Part shown: positions 36,350 through 45,477 of the stretch, one piece after another
Position numbering within the stretch: the stretch's first letter is position 1
How the letters are laid out: every line of letters begins with the position of its first letter
Assembly (NCBI GenBank): GCA_964461435.1
Contig: CAYWUI010000001.1
Location: 1-64,000 of the forward strand
Origin: G020354785 sp964461435
GTDB taxonomy: Bacteria > Bacteroidota > Bacteroidia > Bacteroidales > UBA10428
DNA: 64,000 bases
Direction: 5' to 3'
Program-made: the position numbers and the translations under genes
Notes under the pieces: model-generated
What the model was told of the DNA's origin: nothing
Databases searched by the model: none
What the model saw: only the letters and a program-made list of their open reading frames with translations

Positions 36350-36855
36350 GTTTTTCGAGTTTTAGGTTAATTAGACAAATAAAAGTACGAATTTCCCGGA
36401 TCATTTCAAAACCATTTTATTAACGGAATTCAGGATAATAAAACTTAAAAAATGAATTTATTAGTCATTGCACTCTTTTTCCGTCCAGCTTTTCTATAAT
36501 AACTTTGAAAATACAGACTTTCTTTGTGGACTCTTCACTATATTCCCAGCCTGCTTTTTATATGGGATATTGTTATTGCTTAAACCTAATCTGCATATTG
36601 GGCTGCTTTCCATTATTTTTTCAATATCCCTGAAATCAGTAATTCGATTTTCTTTTTTTCTCATTACCAGGTTTATTTATAAAAACAGGATATTCATCCA
36701 TTTAAATAAAATCTAGCATATCTTTTGATGCCATATAATATTGTTTTAAATTTAATTATTTAACCATTATTATAAAAGTAATTTTTCTTAATTCTACACG
36801 TTTTATAATTATCTTAAATCATTAACGTTACCGATTACCTTAAAAATATAATACA
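36350..36855. other. Intergenic stretch without supported genes
   Basis: About 500 AT-rich bases separate the small membrane gene from the S9 peptidase. A plus-strand frame of 82 codons (36468-36716) is present, rich in Phe, Ile and Leu, but has no recognisable family, no ribosome site and no promoter; AT-rich DNA gives such hydrophobic frames by chance. I see no RNA gene, strong hairpin or repeat. The peptidase promoter must lie at the right end but has no TAnnTTTG match. Confidence 0.5.
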
Positions 36856-38742
36856 ATGAAAAAATTTGTAATAATTTCCGTTATTTGTTCTCTTGTCCTT
36901 GCATGCTGCAGTCCGGATAAAAAAGCAAAAACCGTCACACTATATACTATTGAGCAGTTTATGAATAACATAAACTATTTCGGCGGTTCTTTTTCCCATG
37001 ACGAAAAACGCCTGCTCATATCGGGTAACCAGACCGGCATTTACAATGCATATGAAATGCCTGTTGAGGGAGGAGAACTTGTGCCTTTAACTCAATCGGA
37101 CAGTAATTCTGTATTTGCTATTTCATTTTTCCCTGGAGATGACCGGTTATTGTATCATAGCGATAATAACGGGAATGAGATTTACCATATTTTTCTCAGG
37201 GAAACCGATGGGAAAGTAAAAGACCTTACACCTGTGCCTGGAGTCCGGTCAACGTTCTATACATGGAATTTTGATGAAGAGAGTTTTGTCTATGGCTGCA
37301 ATCAAAGAGACAGAAGGTTTATGGATTTATATGAAATGGATATTTTAAACTTTGAACCCCGCATGATATACCGGAACGACAGTGGATATGAGTTTAATGA
37401 TATCAGCCGGAATGAACAGTATGTCATATTTACCAAGTCAATTACTACTGATAATAATGAAATGTATTTATGGGAAAGAAAATCAGATGTAATAAAACAC
37501 ATTTCACCTCATACCGGTGATGCCCAATACAATTCTGCCGGGTTTAGCCCTGACAGCAAGACCTTATTTTATATTACAAATGAAGGCAATGAGTTTATGT
37601 ACCTCATGAAATATGATATTGAAAGCGGAGAGAAAGAGAAAGTTCTTGAATACAACTGGGACATATGGTATGCTTATCTCACTTACAACGGGAGTTACAG
37701 GGTTATCGGAATTAATGAAGATGCAAGGACAGTAATAAAAGTTTTTGATCTGAAGAAGAACAGGGAGTTTAAATTTCCAAAGGTTGAGCAGGGAGATATA
37801 AGTTCTGTCAATATATCGAAAAGCGAAAAACTAATGACCTTCTGGGTAGGCAGCTCAAAAAGTCCGCGTGATTTATATATTTATAATATTGGGAAGGGTA
37901 AGGCCACGAGGCTCACCAATTCCCTTAATCCTGAGATCAACCGCGATGATTTGGTGGATGGCAGGGTGATACGTTATAAATCTTTTGACAGTCTGGATAT
38001 ACCGGCCATACTTTATAAGCCACACCAGGCATCTGAAGCGAATCCTGCACCGGCACTGGTATGGGTACATGGCGGACCGGGAGGGCAATCGCGGTTATCG
38101 TATTTTTCGGTAATTCAGTTTCTCGTAAACCATGGTTATGCGGTGCTGGCAGTAAACAACAGGGGAAGCAGCGGCTACGGGAAGACATTTTATAAAATGG
38201 ACAACAAGAATCATGGTGAGGGAGACCTTATGGATTGTGTCAAAGCTAAAGACTACCTGGCATCAACAGGCTATGTTGATGCAAACAAGATAGGTATTAT
38301 TGGAGGGTCCTACGGGGGATTTATGGTAATGGCCGCGCTCACTTTACAGCCTGAAGAATTTGATGTCGGGGTAAATATTTTTGGAGTTACTAACTGGATT
38401 CGCACGTTAAAGAGTATTCCGCCCTGGTGGGAGGCATACAGAAATGCTCTTTATGAAGAAATAGGAGATCCTGTGCAGGATTCAGCAAGGCTCTACCGCA
38501 TATCTCCGCTTTTTAATGCAGATAAAATAGTACATCCTTTTATTGTCCTTCAGGGAGTTAATGACCCGAGGGTATTGCAGGTCGAGTCAGATGAGATAGT
38601 TATGGCAGCCCGTAAAAACGGGGTATATGTTGAATATGTTCTTTTCGAAGACGAGGGTCACGGGTTTGTTAAAAAGGAAAATGAGATCGAAGGGTATGGC
38701 AAGATTCTTGAGTTTCTTGACAAGCAGTTAAAGGGGATATAG
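36856..38742 (+). CDS. S9 family (prolyl oligopeptidase-type) peptidase, lipoprotein
   Basis: The 628-residue protein starts with a lipoprotein signal (VLAC, Cys17). Residues 40-360 form a beta-propeller of WD40/TolB-like strands (SPDSKTLFYIT and similar), and 370-628 an alpha/beta-hydrolase with Ser485 in GGSYGGFM, Asp570 in GVNDPRV and His602 in EGHGF. It should cut short peptides, probably acylaminoacyl- or dipeptidyl-type, in the periplasm or at the outer membrane. It is a single gene converging on DUF434. Confidence 0.93.
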   Translation: MKKFVIISVICSLVLACCSPDKKAKTVTLYTIEQFMNNINYFGGSFSHDEKRLLISGNQTGIYNAYEMPVEGGELVPLTQSDSNSVFAISFFPGDDRLLYHSDNNGNEIYHIFLRETDGKVKDLTPVPGVRSTFYTWNFDEESFVYGCNQRDRRFMDLYEMDILNFEPRMIYRNDSGYEFNDISRNEQYVIFTKSITTDNNEMYLWERKSDVIKHISPHTGDAQYNSAGFSPDSKTLFYITNEGNEFMYLMKYDIESGEKEKVLEYNWDIWYAYLTYNGSYRVIGINEDARTVIKVFDLKKNREFKFPKVEQGDISSVNISKSEKLMTFWVGSSKSPRDLYIYNIGKGKATRLTNSLNPEINRDDLVDGRVIRYKSFDSLDIPAILYKPHQASEANPAPALVWVHGGPGGQSRLSYFSVIQFLVNHGYAVLAVNNRGSSGYGKTFYKMDNKNHGEGDLMDCVKAKDYLASTGYVDANKIGIIGGSYGGFMVMAALTLQPEEFDVGVNIFGVTNWIRTLKSIPPWWEAYRNALYEEIGDPVQDSARLYRISPLFNADKIVHPFIVLQGVNDPRVLQVESDEIVMAARKNGVYVEYVLFEDEGHGFVKKENEIEGYGKILEFLDKQLKGI

Positions 38743-38773
38743 TTACATATTATTTTGTTATTTTTAATGCAGT

Positions 38774-39466
38774 TTAACTAATGGTTTGATTTAGAATACT
38801 TTCAATTTTAATAAAATTGCATTGGAAATTATATTCTAACACTGCCCTTGGCAAATCAGCAATATTGTTTTTAGTTTTAGTGATAATGGCCGTATCAGAT
38901 GTGCAAATCACACCTGTGGAGTTTTGTTTTATTTCGAAATCAGGGGATTTAACAAGATTGCAACGCCCGTTTAAGGAAAACTCAATTAAAGACCTGTCAA
39001 TGATATTTTTATGTTTTGCGCTGTGAGAAACGGGGGAGTCAAGGAATATACTTAAATATGCAGGCTTCCTTGTAATAAGGTAGTCAAATAATATTGTGAT
39101 GCATTCACAGAAGATCTCTTCATTACGAATTTTGCCATGCAATGAACCTGCATCTCTTAATATTCCATCGGTGCTTATAAATACTAATTTGCCCAGCCTG
39201 TAATTCAGTATGGTAAACAGGACATTATAACCGTCTATAATCAGGATCTTATTATTTATAGCTGTTGTAAGCCTTAATTTTCTTTCACCGGAACATTCTT
39301 TTGATGAAATGCCTCTGTATAGAACCGTTCTCTGGTCTCCACTTAGTTTATACCTGTCGCCAACAAGTTTTAATGTGCCCTTTTGGGGATAGTTCCTGTC
39401 CTGCATGTAGTAATAGTCCAGGGCCCCCTCTTTAAAATTCTTATTATTTAGCAGTTCGTCATTCAT
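38774..39466 (-). CDS. DUF434/DUF5616 protein, possible PIN-like nuclease
   Basis: The 230 residues match the DUF434 type: an N-terminal DUF434 helix region (about 10-60, with DYYYMQDRNYP and VGDRYKLSGDQR) and a DUF5616 part from about 70. The latter has acidic residues spaced as in PIN/NYN ribonucleases: Asp78 in IIDGYNV, Asp100 and Asp105, Asp143 in FLDSPVS, and Asp191 in TSDTAII. The fold reading is inference from motif resemblance; the family has no proven function that I know. It is last in a run with an ATP-grasp and a radical SAM gene, 23 bases after the former. Confidence 0.78.
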   Translation of the reverse strand: MNDELLNNKNFKEGALDYYYMQDRNYPQKGTLKLVGDRYKLSGDQRTVLYRGISSKECSGERKLRLTTAINNKILIIDGYNVLFTILNYRLGKLVFISTDGILRDAGSLHGKIRNEEIFCECITILFDYLITRKPAYLSIFLDSPVSHSAKHKNIIDRSLIEFSLNGRCNLVKSPDFEIKQNSTGVICTSDTAIITKTKNNIADLPRAVLEYNFQCNFIKIESILNQTIS

Positions 39467-39489
39467 TAAAGGCCATAATAATATTTAAG

Positions 39490-40413
39490 TTATTTACCTG
39501 ACGCCCATTGATAGGCAAACTCAATAATTTTAGCCGCAACATTGATATTGGTTGCCTTTTCGAAGGTCATCCACTGTGGAGAGCGGTTTGATTCCAGTAT
39601 AAATATTTTCCCATGTTTATCCCTTACAACATCAACTCCTATAATTCCGCTGCTATTGGTATTTTTTAATATAAACATGACAACTTCTTTATCATATGCC
39701 TTAATAAATTCTCCTCCCTGGGCAGCATTTCTTGATATCTTACCAGTAATATCAAGCTTTTTTACCATTCCTATGGATTTCTCACCAATGATAATCACCC
39801 TGAATTCATCTTTTACGTCTATATATTCCTGAAAAAGTAATGCTGAATCCCTGTATTTGCCGGTAAAATGGTCTTCAATATATCTGAGTGCATCATTTTT
39901 ATTCTTCAGCAGGCAAACTTTATCACCTTTACTACCTTTTTCAGGTTTTGCAACCAACGGTAAACCTTTATCACTATTGATTTTCTCAATTAACTTTTTT
40001 GCTGTTTCTGAATTGAATGATACATATGTTTCGGGCATGATTGATTTGGCAAATCCCCTCAGCGGTTCAAATAATTTACCGGCACGCAAGCCACTGAATC
40101 TTTCAACAGGATCGATCAGGTCACACCCGCAATAATAAAGCGTTCTGGCCAGGAGGGATATTGGTTTTTCGCAGCCTGACGTACTTCTGACTATAAGTGT
40201 TGACAGGTTGTTTAGCCTGATATTATAATAAGTTACATCGGGCTGTTTTGCCTTATTTGAATAAGCATAAACAACATACCTCGGATCGATCAGGTATACT
40301 TTATCATATAGCTTCTGTGCTTCATTAAAGAGACTCCGGATTTCGTAACCCAGGTTACCCTGATTTGTAATTCCCTCATTTATGGCCGAACTGCAGATGC
40401 CTAATGTTTTCAA
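39490..40413 (-). CDS. RimK-like ATP-grasp ligase
   Basis: The 307-residue protein has a pre-ATP-grasp N-terminal part (1-110) and an ATP-grasp domain with LPLVAKPEKGSKGDKV near 151-166, QEYIDVKDEFRV near 194-205, and the magnesium-binding GVDVVRDKHGKIFILESNRS near 260-280. The family joins an amino acid or peptide to a carboxylate with ATP; the substrate is unknown. The start is TTG at 40413, as no ATG fits. It is 39 bases downstream of a radical SAM gene. It resembles RimK, lysine biosynthesis and peptide-modifying ligases alike. Confidence 0.85.
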   Translation of the reverse strand: MKTLGICSSAINEGITNQGNLGYEIRSLFNEAQKLYDKVYLIDPRYVVYAYSNKAKQPDVTYYNIRLNNLSTLIVRSTSGCEKPISLLARTLYYCGCDLIDPVERFSGLRAGKLFEPLRGFAKSIMPETYVSFNSETAKKLIEKINSDKGLPLVAKPEKGSKGDKVCLLKNKNDALRYIEDHFTGKYRDSALLFQEYIDVKDEFRVIIIGEKSIGMVKKLDITGKISRNAAQGGEFIKAYDKEVVMFILKNTNSSGIIGVDVVRDKHGKIFILESNRSPQWMTFEKATNINVAAKIIEFAYQWASGK

Positions 40414-40452
40414 AATATAAAGTAATATGCCGGATAATAATTTTATTAAAAA

Positions 40453-41361
40453 CTAATGTCCTTCTGCTCTTGTCAGTCCCAGTGTCCTCCCGCAATCGAT
40501 TAATTTACTGTATTCTTCAGGAGTTATTCTCCTTGTCAGTATTCGGCTCTCATAAGCACGGTATGCAGGCCTGTACTGATCCATAATATTCAGATACGTA
40601 TTTTTTGATAATGTTGCTACAAACCCCAGGATTTTTTTTGATTCATCAGCGTGTCCGGGTAATACCAGGTGCCTTATTAGTAAACCGCGGCAAGCTATTC
40701 CTTTTTCATTGATTTCCAAATCTCCAACCTGCCGGTACATTTCATTTATAGCCATTTGTGCTACCTGAGGGTATGATTGTGCATTACTTAAGGCAGAACC
40801 TGATCCCTCATTATAGTATTTAAAATCAGGCATATATATATCAAATATCCCGTCGAGCAACTTAAGGGTATCAACTGAATCATAGCCTCCTGAATTATAT
40901 ACCAGGGGGATATTCAGTCCGTTTTCTATTGCTGTTTTCAGAGAACGAAGTATAGGGTAAACCATATGCGTTGGCGTTACAAAATTTATATTATGACAAC
41001 CTGTTTTCTGGAGCGACATTATAAGCTCTGCCAGTTGCTCATAAGTTATTTCCCTGCCGGCAGACATTTGCGAAATATCAAAATTCTGACAATAGATGCA
41101 ATGCAAATTACAATTAGTAAAAAAAATTGTGCCTGACCCGTGATAACCGACAAGGGGGGGCTCTTCTCCAAAATGGGGGTTGGCTGATGATACTACTGGT
41201 AAAATGCCGGACCTGCATTTACCTTCCCTGGAAACAGTGCGGTCAACTTTACATTTATGGGGACAGAGAGTGCAATGTTTATAAATCTCAGCAACCTTAT
41301 TTATCCTGTTGTCCAGTTCACCTGACCTGAAAATTTCAATATATGAAGGATTAAATTTCAT
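40453..41361 (-). CDS. Radical SAM protein, PflX type (COG1313-like)
   Basis: The 302 residues contain the CX3CX2C cluster motif Cys84-Cys88-Cys91 in CNLHCIYCQN, preceded by four further cysteines (Cys30, 33, 37 and 49) in the TLCPHKCKVDRT...GKC pattern typical of the family long labelled pyruvate formate-lyase activating-like. No glycyl-radical enzyme lies in the window, so activation of one is not supported. It leads a minus-strand run with ATP-grasp and DUF434 genes. The extra N-terminal cysteines may bind a second cluster or metal. Confidence 0.88.
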   Translation of the reverse strand: MKFNPSYIEIFRSGELDNRINKVAEIYKHCTLCPHKCKVDRTVSREGKCRSGILPVVSSANPHFGEEPPLVGYHGSGTIFFTNCNLHCIYCQNFDISQMSAGREITYEQLAELIMSLQKTGCHNINFVTPTHMVYPILRSLKTAIENGLNIPLVYNSGGYDSVDTLKLLDGIFDIYMPDFKYYNEGSGSALSNAQSYPQVAQMAINEMYRQVGDLEINEKGIACRGLLIRHLVLPGHADESKKILGFVATLSKNTYLNIMDQYRPAYRAYESRILTRRITPEEYSKLIDCGRTLGLTRAEGH

Positions 41362-41483
41362 TTATAACGACCTTCTGAAGAATTTAGATTGTAAGCACCT
41401 GTAAATAAAATCCAAATTACAAATAAAATTCAATTTACGGATACTCAAATTTTAAAACCGGGTTGCTATATTGTTAATACGTT

Positions 41484-41507
41484 CCTGCGGCAGGCACGCA
41501 TCATGCG
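41484..41507. repeat. Pair of GC-rich 11-base palindromes
   Basis: CCTGCGGCAGG (41484-41494) and CGCATCATGCG (41497-41507) are two perfect five-base-arm inverted repeats only two bases apart, standing in otherwise AT-rich DNA just past the stop of the LolA-like gene. No T-run follows on either strand, so they are not a standard terminator. They could be a protein-binding site or a scar of a repetitive element; no second copy was found in this window by eye. Confidence 0.45.
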
Positions 41508-41511
41508 GTTA

Positions 41512-42246
41512 CTATTTTTTCAGTGATGCTTTTGAGAAATAATATTCAGGTATTTGCTGGTCGAATTTAATATCATCAATAATGAATTCGGTGCCGTCGC
41601 CTGTTTTTAGCATGTCTTTAAATATAATTTTCTTTGGATACCAGCGATTATCTATTTTTGTGATATCAAGAAGTTCCATTCTTTTTAGAAGTTTTCCGCT
41701 TTTTGCATACAGCTCTTCTTTTAATGGGATAAAACGGTTTTTATCTGCCCATATTTTACGGATCTGGTAGTTAACTTCAGCAGTTTTTGCCTGTAATTCA
41801 ACAATCCAGCAATCTCTTTTCTCAATAACTTCAGAGCCAATAACACCTGCATCATAATTTTCAAGCAGTTTAGCATTTTCCATCATATCTTCATAAGAAA
41901 GATCAGAACCCATTAATGATTGACGTAGCATATGTCCGGAAATCTGTATGGTTCTGTCAGATCCTGGTGAATATATCCAAAGCTTATCTTCAAGCTTAAG
42001 CATTTTCGTTCCTTTTTCACGAGCAGGTGCAAGGTATTCTGTAAATGCTTTTTCATCACCTATTCCCCAGGTTTTAGCTTCAATAGTCCGGGTTTGCCGC
42101 ACTCCATGAATTATCATTCTGGAAGTAGTAATTGTACTTTTGGATACCAGGTTTTTATCAATTTTTTCCAGGATTTCTTTCCCTGTTGGTTCCTGTGCCC
42201 AGATAATTTTTGGAATGAGCAACAGTATTATAGCTATTCTTTTCAT
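41512..42246 (-). CDS. LolA-like outer-membrane lipoprotein-sorting protein
   Basis: The 244-residue periplasmic protein has a signal peptide (cleavage near WAQE, residue 18) and the LolA/LppX-like half-barrel type labelled outer membrane lipoprotein-sorting protein: SRMIIHG near 43, LAPAREKGTKMLKLEDKLWIYSPG near 92-115, LRQSLMGSDLSYEDMM near 127-142. Such proteins carry lipids or lipoproteins across the periplasm. It is the last gene of the ABC/barrel run, 31 bases after a permease, and is probably the shuttle between that ABC transporter and the barrel. Confidence 0.87.
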   Translation of the reverse strand: MKRIAIILLLIPKIIWAQEPTGKEILEKIDKNLVSKSTITTSRMIIHGVRQTRTIEAKTWGIGDEKAFTEYLAPAREKGTKMLKLEDKLWIYSPGSDRTIQISGHMLRQSLMGSDLSYEDMMENAKLLENYDAGVIGSEVIEKRDCWIVELQAKTAEVNYQIRKIWADKNRFIPLKEELYAKSGKLLKRMELLDITKIDNRWYPKKIIFKDMLKTGDGTEFIIDDIKFDQQIPEYYFSKASLKK

Positions 42247-42277
42247 ATTATTTAAATTTTATCTGCCATTTTTTTCA

Positions 42278-43552
42278 TTAAGTTTCCAGTTCTTTAAACA
42301 ATTGCGCTGTCTTCCGTCTGTAAATTCCAATACCTGAAAGCATCGTCCCTAAAACCACAGAAAACAATCCGGGGATAAACCCCAGATAATAAGCAGGAGT
42401 AGTAATATTTGCCCTGAAAACACTTGGCATCATCATCTTTGAATTCTTCATCATATCACCAATATTTATTCCTGTTTCCTGTAACCAATAAGAAAATCCA
42501 AGGCCTATGAGTGTGCCAAAGAAAGAACCTACAATCCCAATTAGAATAGCTTCATAGATCATAGATCTGTAAATATGGCCTTTTCCTTCGCCAATGGCTA
42601 ACCGGACACCTATTTCTCCATATCGTCTCAATCCTCCAATTAGTCCGGTGTTCCACAATACAATAGACATAGCAAGAATAAAAACAGCTATTATAATGCC
42701 TACGAAACTATCGACAAATTCAAAATAACCGGACAGCAAATTTTCATTTTTCAATCTGACCATAACAGGAGAAAACTCATCATTCGGATCTGAGTACTTA
42801 TCATTGAAAGTTTTTTCAACATTCATAGCCACTATATCATCATAATTTTTTGAACCAAGAAATCCAAGGATTTCACCACAGGCGTCATACATATCCATTG
42901 CATTTTGAATTCCTGTAATATCGGCAACCATGCCGCTGCGGTCCATGAATTCGACTCCAAATTCTATGGTTCCTGCAACAACAAAATTCTGAATTGACAT
43001 TCCACCATACATGGTAGAAGTAATCAGGGTAACCTGGTCACCGGGACGAACTTCCAGTTTTCCGGCAAGTTCATCGCTTAATAATACTTCGTTCGGCATT
43101 TCCGGGAACCGCCCTTTTCTTAAAGCTCCTTCCAAATTAAGTCTTTCAATTTCTTTTGAGTTTTTTGAAAGTAAATCTACAGCCATTCCGGAGACCATGC
43201 CTTGCTTTTTTGTTTCTCCGTTTTCGTCAGGAGAATCCAATAAACCACTGAAGTTTATTCGTTGAACAAATTCCATGGTTGGGTAATCACTATGCAGGTT
43301 ACTTATTAATTCACTTGCTCCTAACAGTGCAAGATCGTTTGGCATCTGATCTTTATTTTCAGCATATGCACGAGTCATTATTTTTACATGCCCTGACGAA
43401 TATTTTGCTGCAAATTCAATCGAATCACCCAATATACCTGTGAAATAACAATGCATTAGTACAGTAAGTGCAACACCTGCAGTGACCACTATAACCGGCA
43501 GCAAACTACGATTGCGGTCTCTTAATAAACCTTTAAATAAAAAACGTATCAT
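42278..43552 (-). CDS. ABC transporter permease, FtsX/MacB type (second)
   Basis: The 424-residue protein has one N-terminal helix (about 18-40), a large periplasmic MacB-like core (45-280) and three C-terminal helices forming the FtsX domain (about 285-415). This LolC/E- and MacB-like layout works by mechanotransmission, extracting substrate from the outer leaflet rather than passing it through the membrane. It overlaps the preceding permease by four bases (ATGA). With that protein it should form the LolCE-like heterodimer driven by the ATPase at 44738-45436. Confidence 0.9.
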   Translation of the reverse strand: MIRFLFKGLLRDRNRSLLPVIVVTAGVALTVLMHCYFTGILGDSIEFAAKYSSGHVKIMTRAYAENKDQMPNDLALLGASELISNLHSDYPTMEFVQRINFSGLLDSPDENGETKKQGMVSGMAVDLLSKNSKEIERLNLEGALRKGRFPEMPNEVLLSDELAGKLEVRPGDQVTLITSTMYGGMSIQNFVVAGTIEFGVEFMDRSGMVADITGIQNAMDMYDACGEILGFLGSKNYDDIVAMNVEKTFNDKYSDPNDEFSPVMVRLKNENLLSGYFEFVDSFVGIIIAVFILAMSIVLWNTGLIGGLRRYGEIGVRLAIGEGKGHIYRSMIYEAILIGIVGSFFGTLIGLGFSYWLQETGINIGDMMKNSKMMMPSVFRANITTPAYYLGFIPGLFSVVLGTMLSGIGIYRRKTAQLFKELET

Positions 43553-44721
43553 TGTATTTTTCCTTTTATTGCGTCAGTGGGATTCATTTTAGATATTTTA
43601 CGGGCCGGCATATAACTCACAATTGTAGTTATGATTAATACTAAAAGTATTGTGCCTGCTATGAGTCCGGCTCCATAAACCGGAAAGATTTTTTCTGCAA
43701 TTGAAAGTCCCATATCATCTGTTCCGGCAGGCATGCTAAATCCCGTTTTTATTTGCCATAACAGAAAAGGAACTCCATAGATGGCCCCTACTATAATGGC
43801 CAATATAGCATGCATCGCACCTTCCACTGTAAAAAGACTCACCACTTGCTTTCTGGTCATTCCCATGGCAATATAAGTACCTATTTCCTTTTGTCTCCTG
43901 AATATCGAAAGTACTTGCGTATCAAATATTGCAAGCATAGCTAAAAGAATTAGAATTAAATAAAGAAACGAACCCCCGACTTTCTTCATTTTTATTATTT
44001 CATCCATTTCGGTCATCAGGGAATCCTGACTTTTATATTCCCAACCCGCTATTTTCTCATTCATTTTAAAATTATCGCCAATGATGAATATGGTTGCTTC
44101 ATCAGGACATTGCATCATTTCCTGCATTTTTTTTATCGGGATCCACATTTGTCCGGCATCAACATTAGGCACATCACAGTTAAATACCTTTACAACTTTC
44201 ACTTCCGTTGCATCAAAGGTTCCATTTACATCTCTCCATCTGATTGTCGTTATATCGCCTTCCTTTAATTTGCAGCTTTTGGCCATTCTTCGGCCAATAA
44301 TTACAGGTATTTCTTCCAAGTCGGTATTCATTTCTGCAGTTGGCAGGGCAAGCACTTTTTGACCAGGATCAATTCCTTTTAAAAGCAAACTCTGAATCCT
44401 GCCTTCAGGATATACTGATCCCTGATTTATTAAGACAGGTGTAATATTCCCTTCTGCCATCCCTTTTCTAAAGGTTTCAGGAATTTGAGCATGGCTTTCT
44501 TCCAGCGTAAAGAAATCGTAAGGATCGTAATTTTGTTGCCAGTATTGTCCATTTCCAACTTCCCAGGCCTGCATATCCTTTCTGGCTTGATAATTCCAAC
44601 CATCGATAACACCGTAGTGCCAGATAATCATTATGTATACAAAGGACAATACAAATACATTGAGCCAGGTTCGTAAGCCTGCACCGACAAGATTTCGGTA
44701 AGCTAATTTTATTGCCAGCAT
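43549..44721 (-). CDS. ABC transporter permease, FtsX/MacB type (first)
   Basis: The 390-residue protein has the same one-plus-three helix layout as its neighbour, with a smaller periplasmic domain that contains unusual aromatic-rich sequence (WEVGNGQYWQQNYDPYDFF near 48-66). The FtsX core around 250-390 includes FRRQKEIGTYIAMGMTRKQV, the coupling-helix region. Its ATG is preceded by AAGGAGGG at good distance, a strong Shine-Dalgarno sequence that is rare in this phylum. It follows the ATPase gene by 16 bases. Confidence 0.9.
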   Translation of the reverse strand: MLAIKLAYRNLVGAGLRTWLNVFVLSFVYIMIIWHYGVIDGWNYQARKDMQAWEVGNGQYWQQNYDPYDFFTLEESHAQIPETFRKGMAEGNITPVLINQGSVYPEGRIQSLLLKGIDPGQKVLALPTAEMNTDLEEIPVIIGRRMAKSCKLKEGDITTIRWRDVNGTFDATEVKVVKVFNCDVPNVDAGQMWIPIKKMQEMMQCPDEATIFIIGDNFKMNEKIAGWEYKSQDSLMTEMDEIIKMKKVGGSFLYLILILLAMLAIFDTQVLSIFRRQKEIGTYIAMGMTRKQVVSLFTVEGAMHAILAIIVGAIYGVPFLLWQIKTGFSMPAGTDDMGLSIAEKIFPVYGAGLIAGTILLVLIITTIVSYMPARKISKMNPTDAIKGKIQ

Positions 44722-44727
44722 AATTTT

Positions 44728-44735
44728 CCCTCCTT
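44728..44735 (-). promoter_or_regulatory. Strong Shine-Dalgarno sequence before the first permease gene
   Basis: On the minus strand this reads AAGGAGGG, ending six bases before the ATG at 44721-44719. It is nearly a full anti-Shine-Dalgarno complement, whereas almost all other starts in the window lack one. It falls in the 16-base spacer after the ATPase stop and supports this start. Confidence 0.75.
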
Positions 44736-44737
44736 AA

Positions 44738-45436
44738 CTAATTAGTGATAATTTTATCAGCAGTTACTTTACCATCCTGAAGAAGAATTTTTCTTTTTAA
44801 ATACTTGATTACTTTATCATCATGAGTAGCAAAAATGAACGTAGTTTGCAAATCTTTGTTAAGATTCTCCATGGTTTGCAATATATGATGTGAGTTCTCG
44901 GAATCTAAATTTGCTGTTGGTTCATCTGCCAGCACAACCACAGGTCTTTTAACCATAGCCCTGGCAATAGCTACCCTCTGGCATTCCCCGCCTGATAATT
45001 GAGCGGGCCTGGATTTTATTTTATCTGTTAATCCGACCCATTCAAGGGCGTCAAGCACAGCTTTTTTCCTGCCAGAGGAGTTCATATTAAAAAGCAACAA
45101 TGGAAATTCAACATTTTCAAACACTGTGTAAACAGGCAGCAGATTATAGGTTTGAAAAATGAATCCTAACTTTTTTCTGCGGAGCATCGCGGCCTTTTTA
45201 GCCGTTAACTTTCCGATGTTGTTATCAAGCACTAATACTTTTCCTTCTGAAGGGGTGTCAAGAGAACCAATTATATTTAAAAGTGTCGTTTTACCCGATC
45301 CGCTGGGGCCGACAAAGCCGGCGAATTCACCTTCGCCAAAGGCCAGGTCAATTCCGTTTAAAGCAGTAAACCTTCCTCCTCCTATAGGAAAATGTTTCTT
45401 TACTCCTTCAAGTGTGATAATTATATTTTTTTCCAT
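44738..45436 (-). CDS. ABC transporter ATP-binding protein, LolD/MacB type
   Basis: The 232-residue ATPase shows Walker A GPSGSGKTT near 43-51, the family mark FVGPSGSGKTTLLNIIGSLD, the Q-loop FIFQTYNLLP near 93, signature LSGGECQRVAIARAM near 147 and Walker B VVLADEPTANLD near 167. LolD, MacB and FtsE proteins share this pattern. It drives the two FtsX-type permeases encoded next. It begins 41 bases after the barrel gene. No MacA-like adaptor is present, which argues against a MacAB efflux pump and for a Lol-like role. Confidence 0.92.
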   Translation of the reverse strand: MEKNIIITLEGVKKHFPIGGGRFTALNGIDLAFGEGEFAGFVGPSGSGKTTLLNIIGSLDTPSEGKVLVLDNNIGKLTAKKAAMLRRKKLGFIFQTYNLLPVYTVFENVEFPLLLFNMNSSGRKKAVLDALEWVGLTDKIKSRPAQLSGGECQRVAIARAMVKRPVVVLADEPTANLDSENSHHILQTMENLNKDLQTTFIFATHDDKVIKYLKRKILLQDGKVTADKIITN

Positions 45437-45477
45437 TTTTATTTATTTATTGCAAGTTATTCAAAATTAATATCATA

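Noticed and set aside
36468..36716. Plus-strand frame of 82 codons
   Set aside because: Hydrophobic, AT-driven composition, no family, no ribosome site or promoter, and it is isolated. Chance is more likely.
38774..41361. RiPP (modified peptide) cluster
   Set aside because: Radical SAM plus ATP-grasp suggested it, but no short precursor gene, transporter or protease lies in the run.
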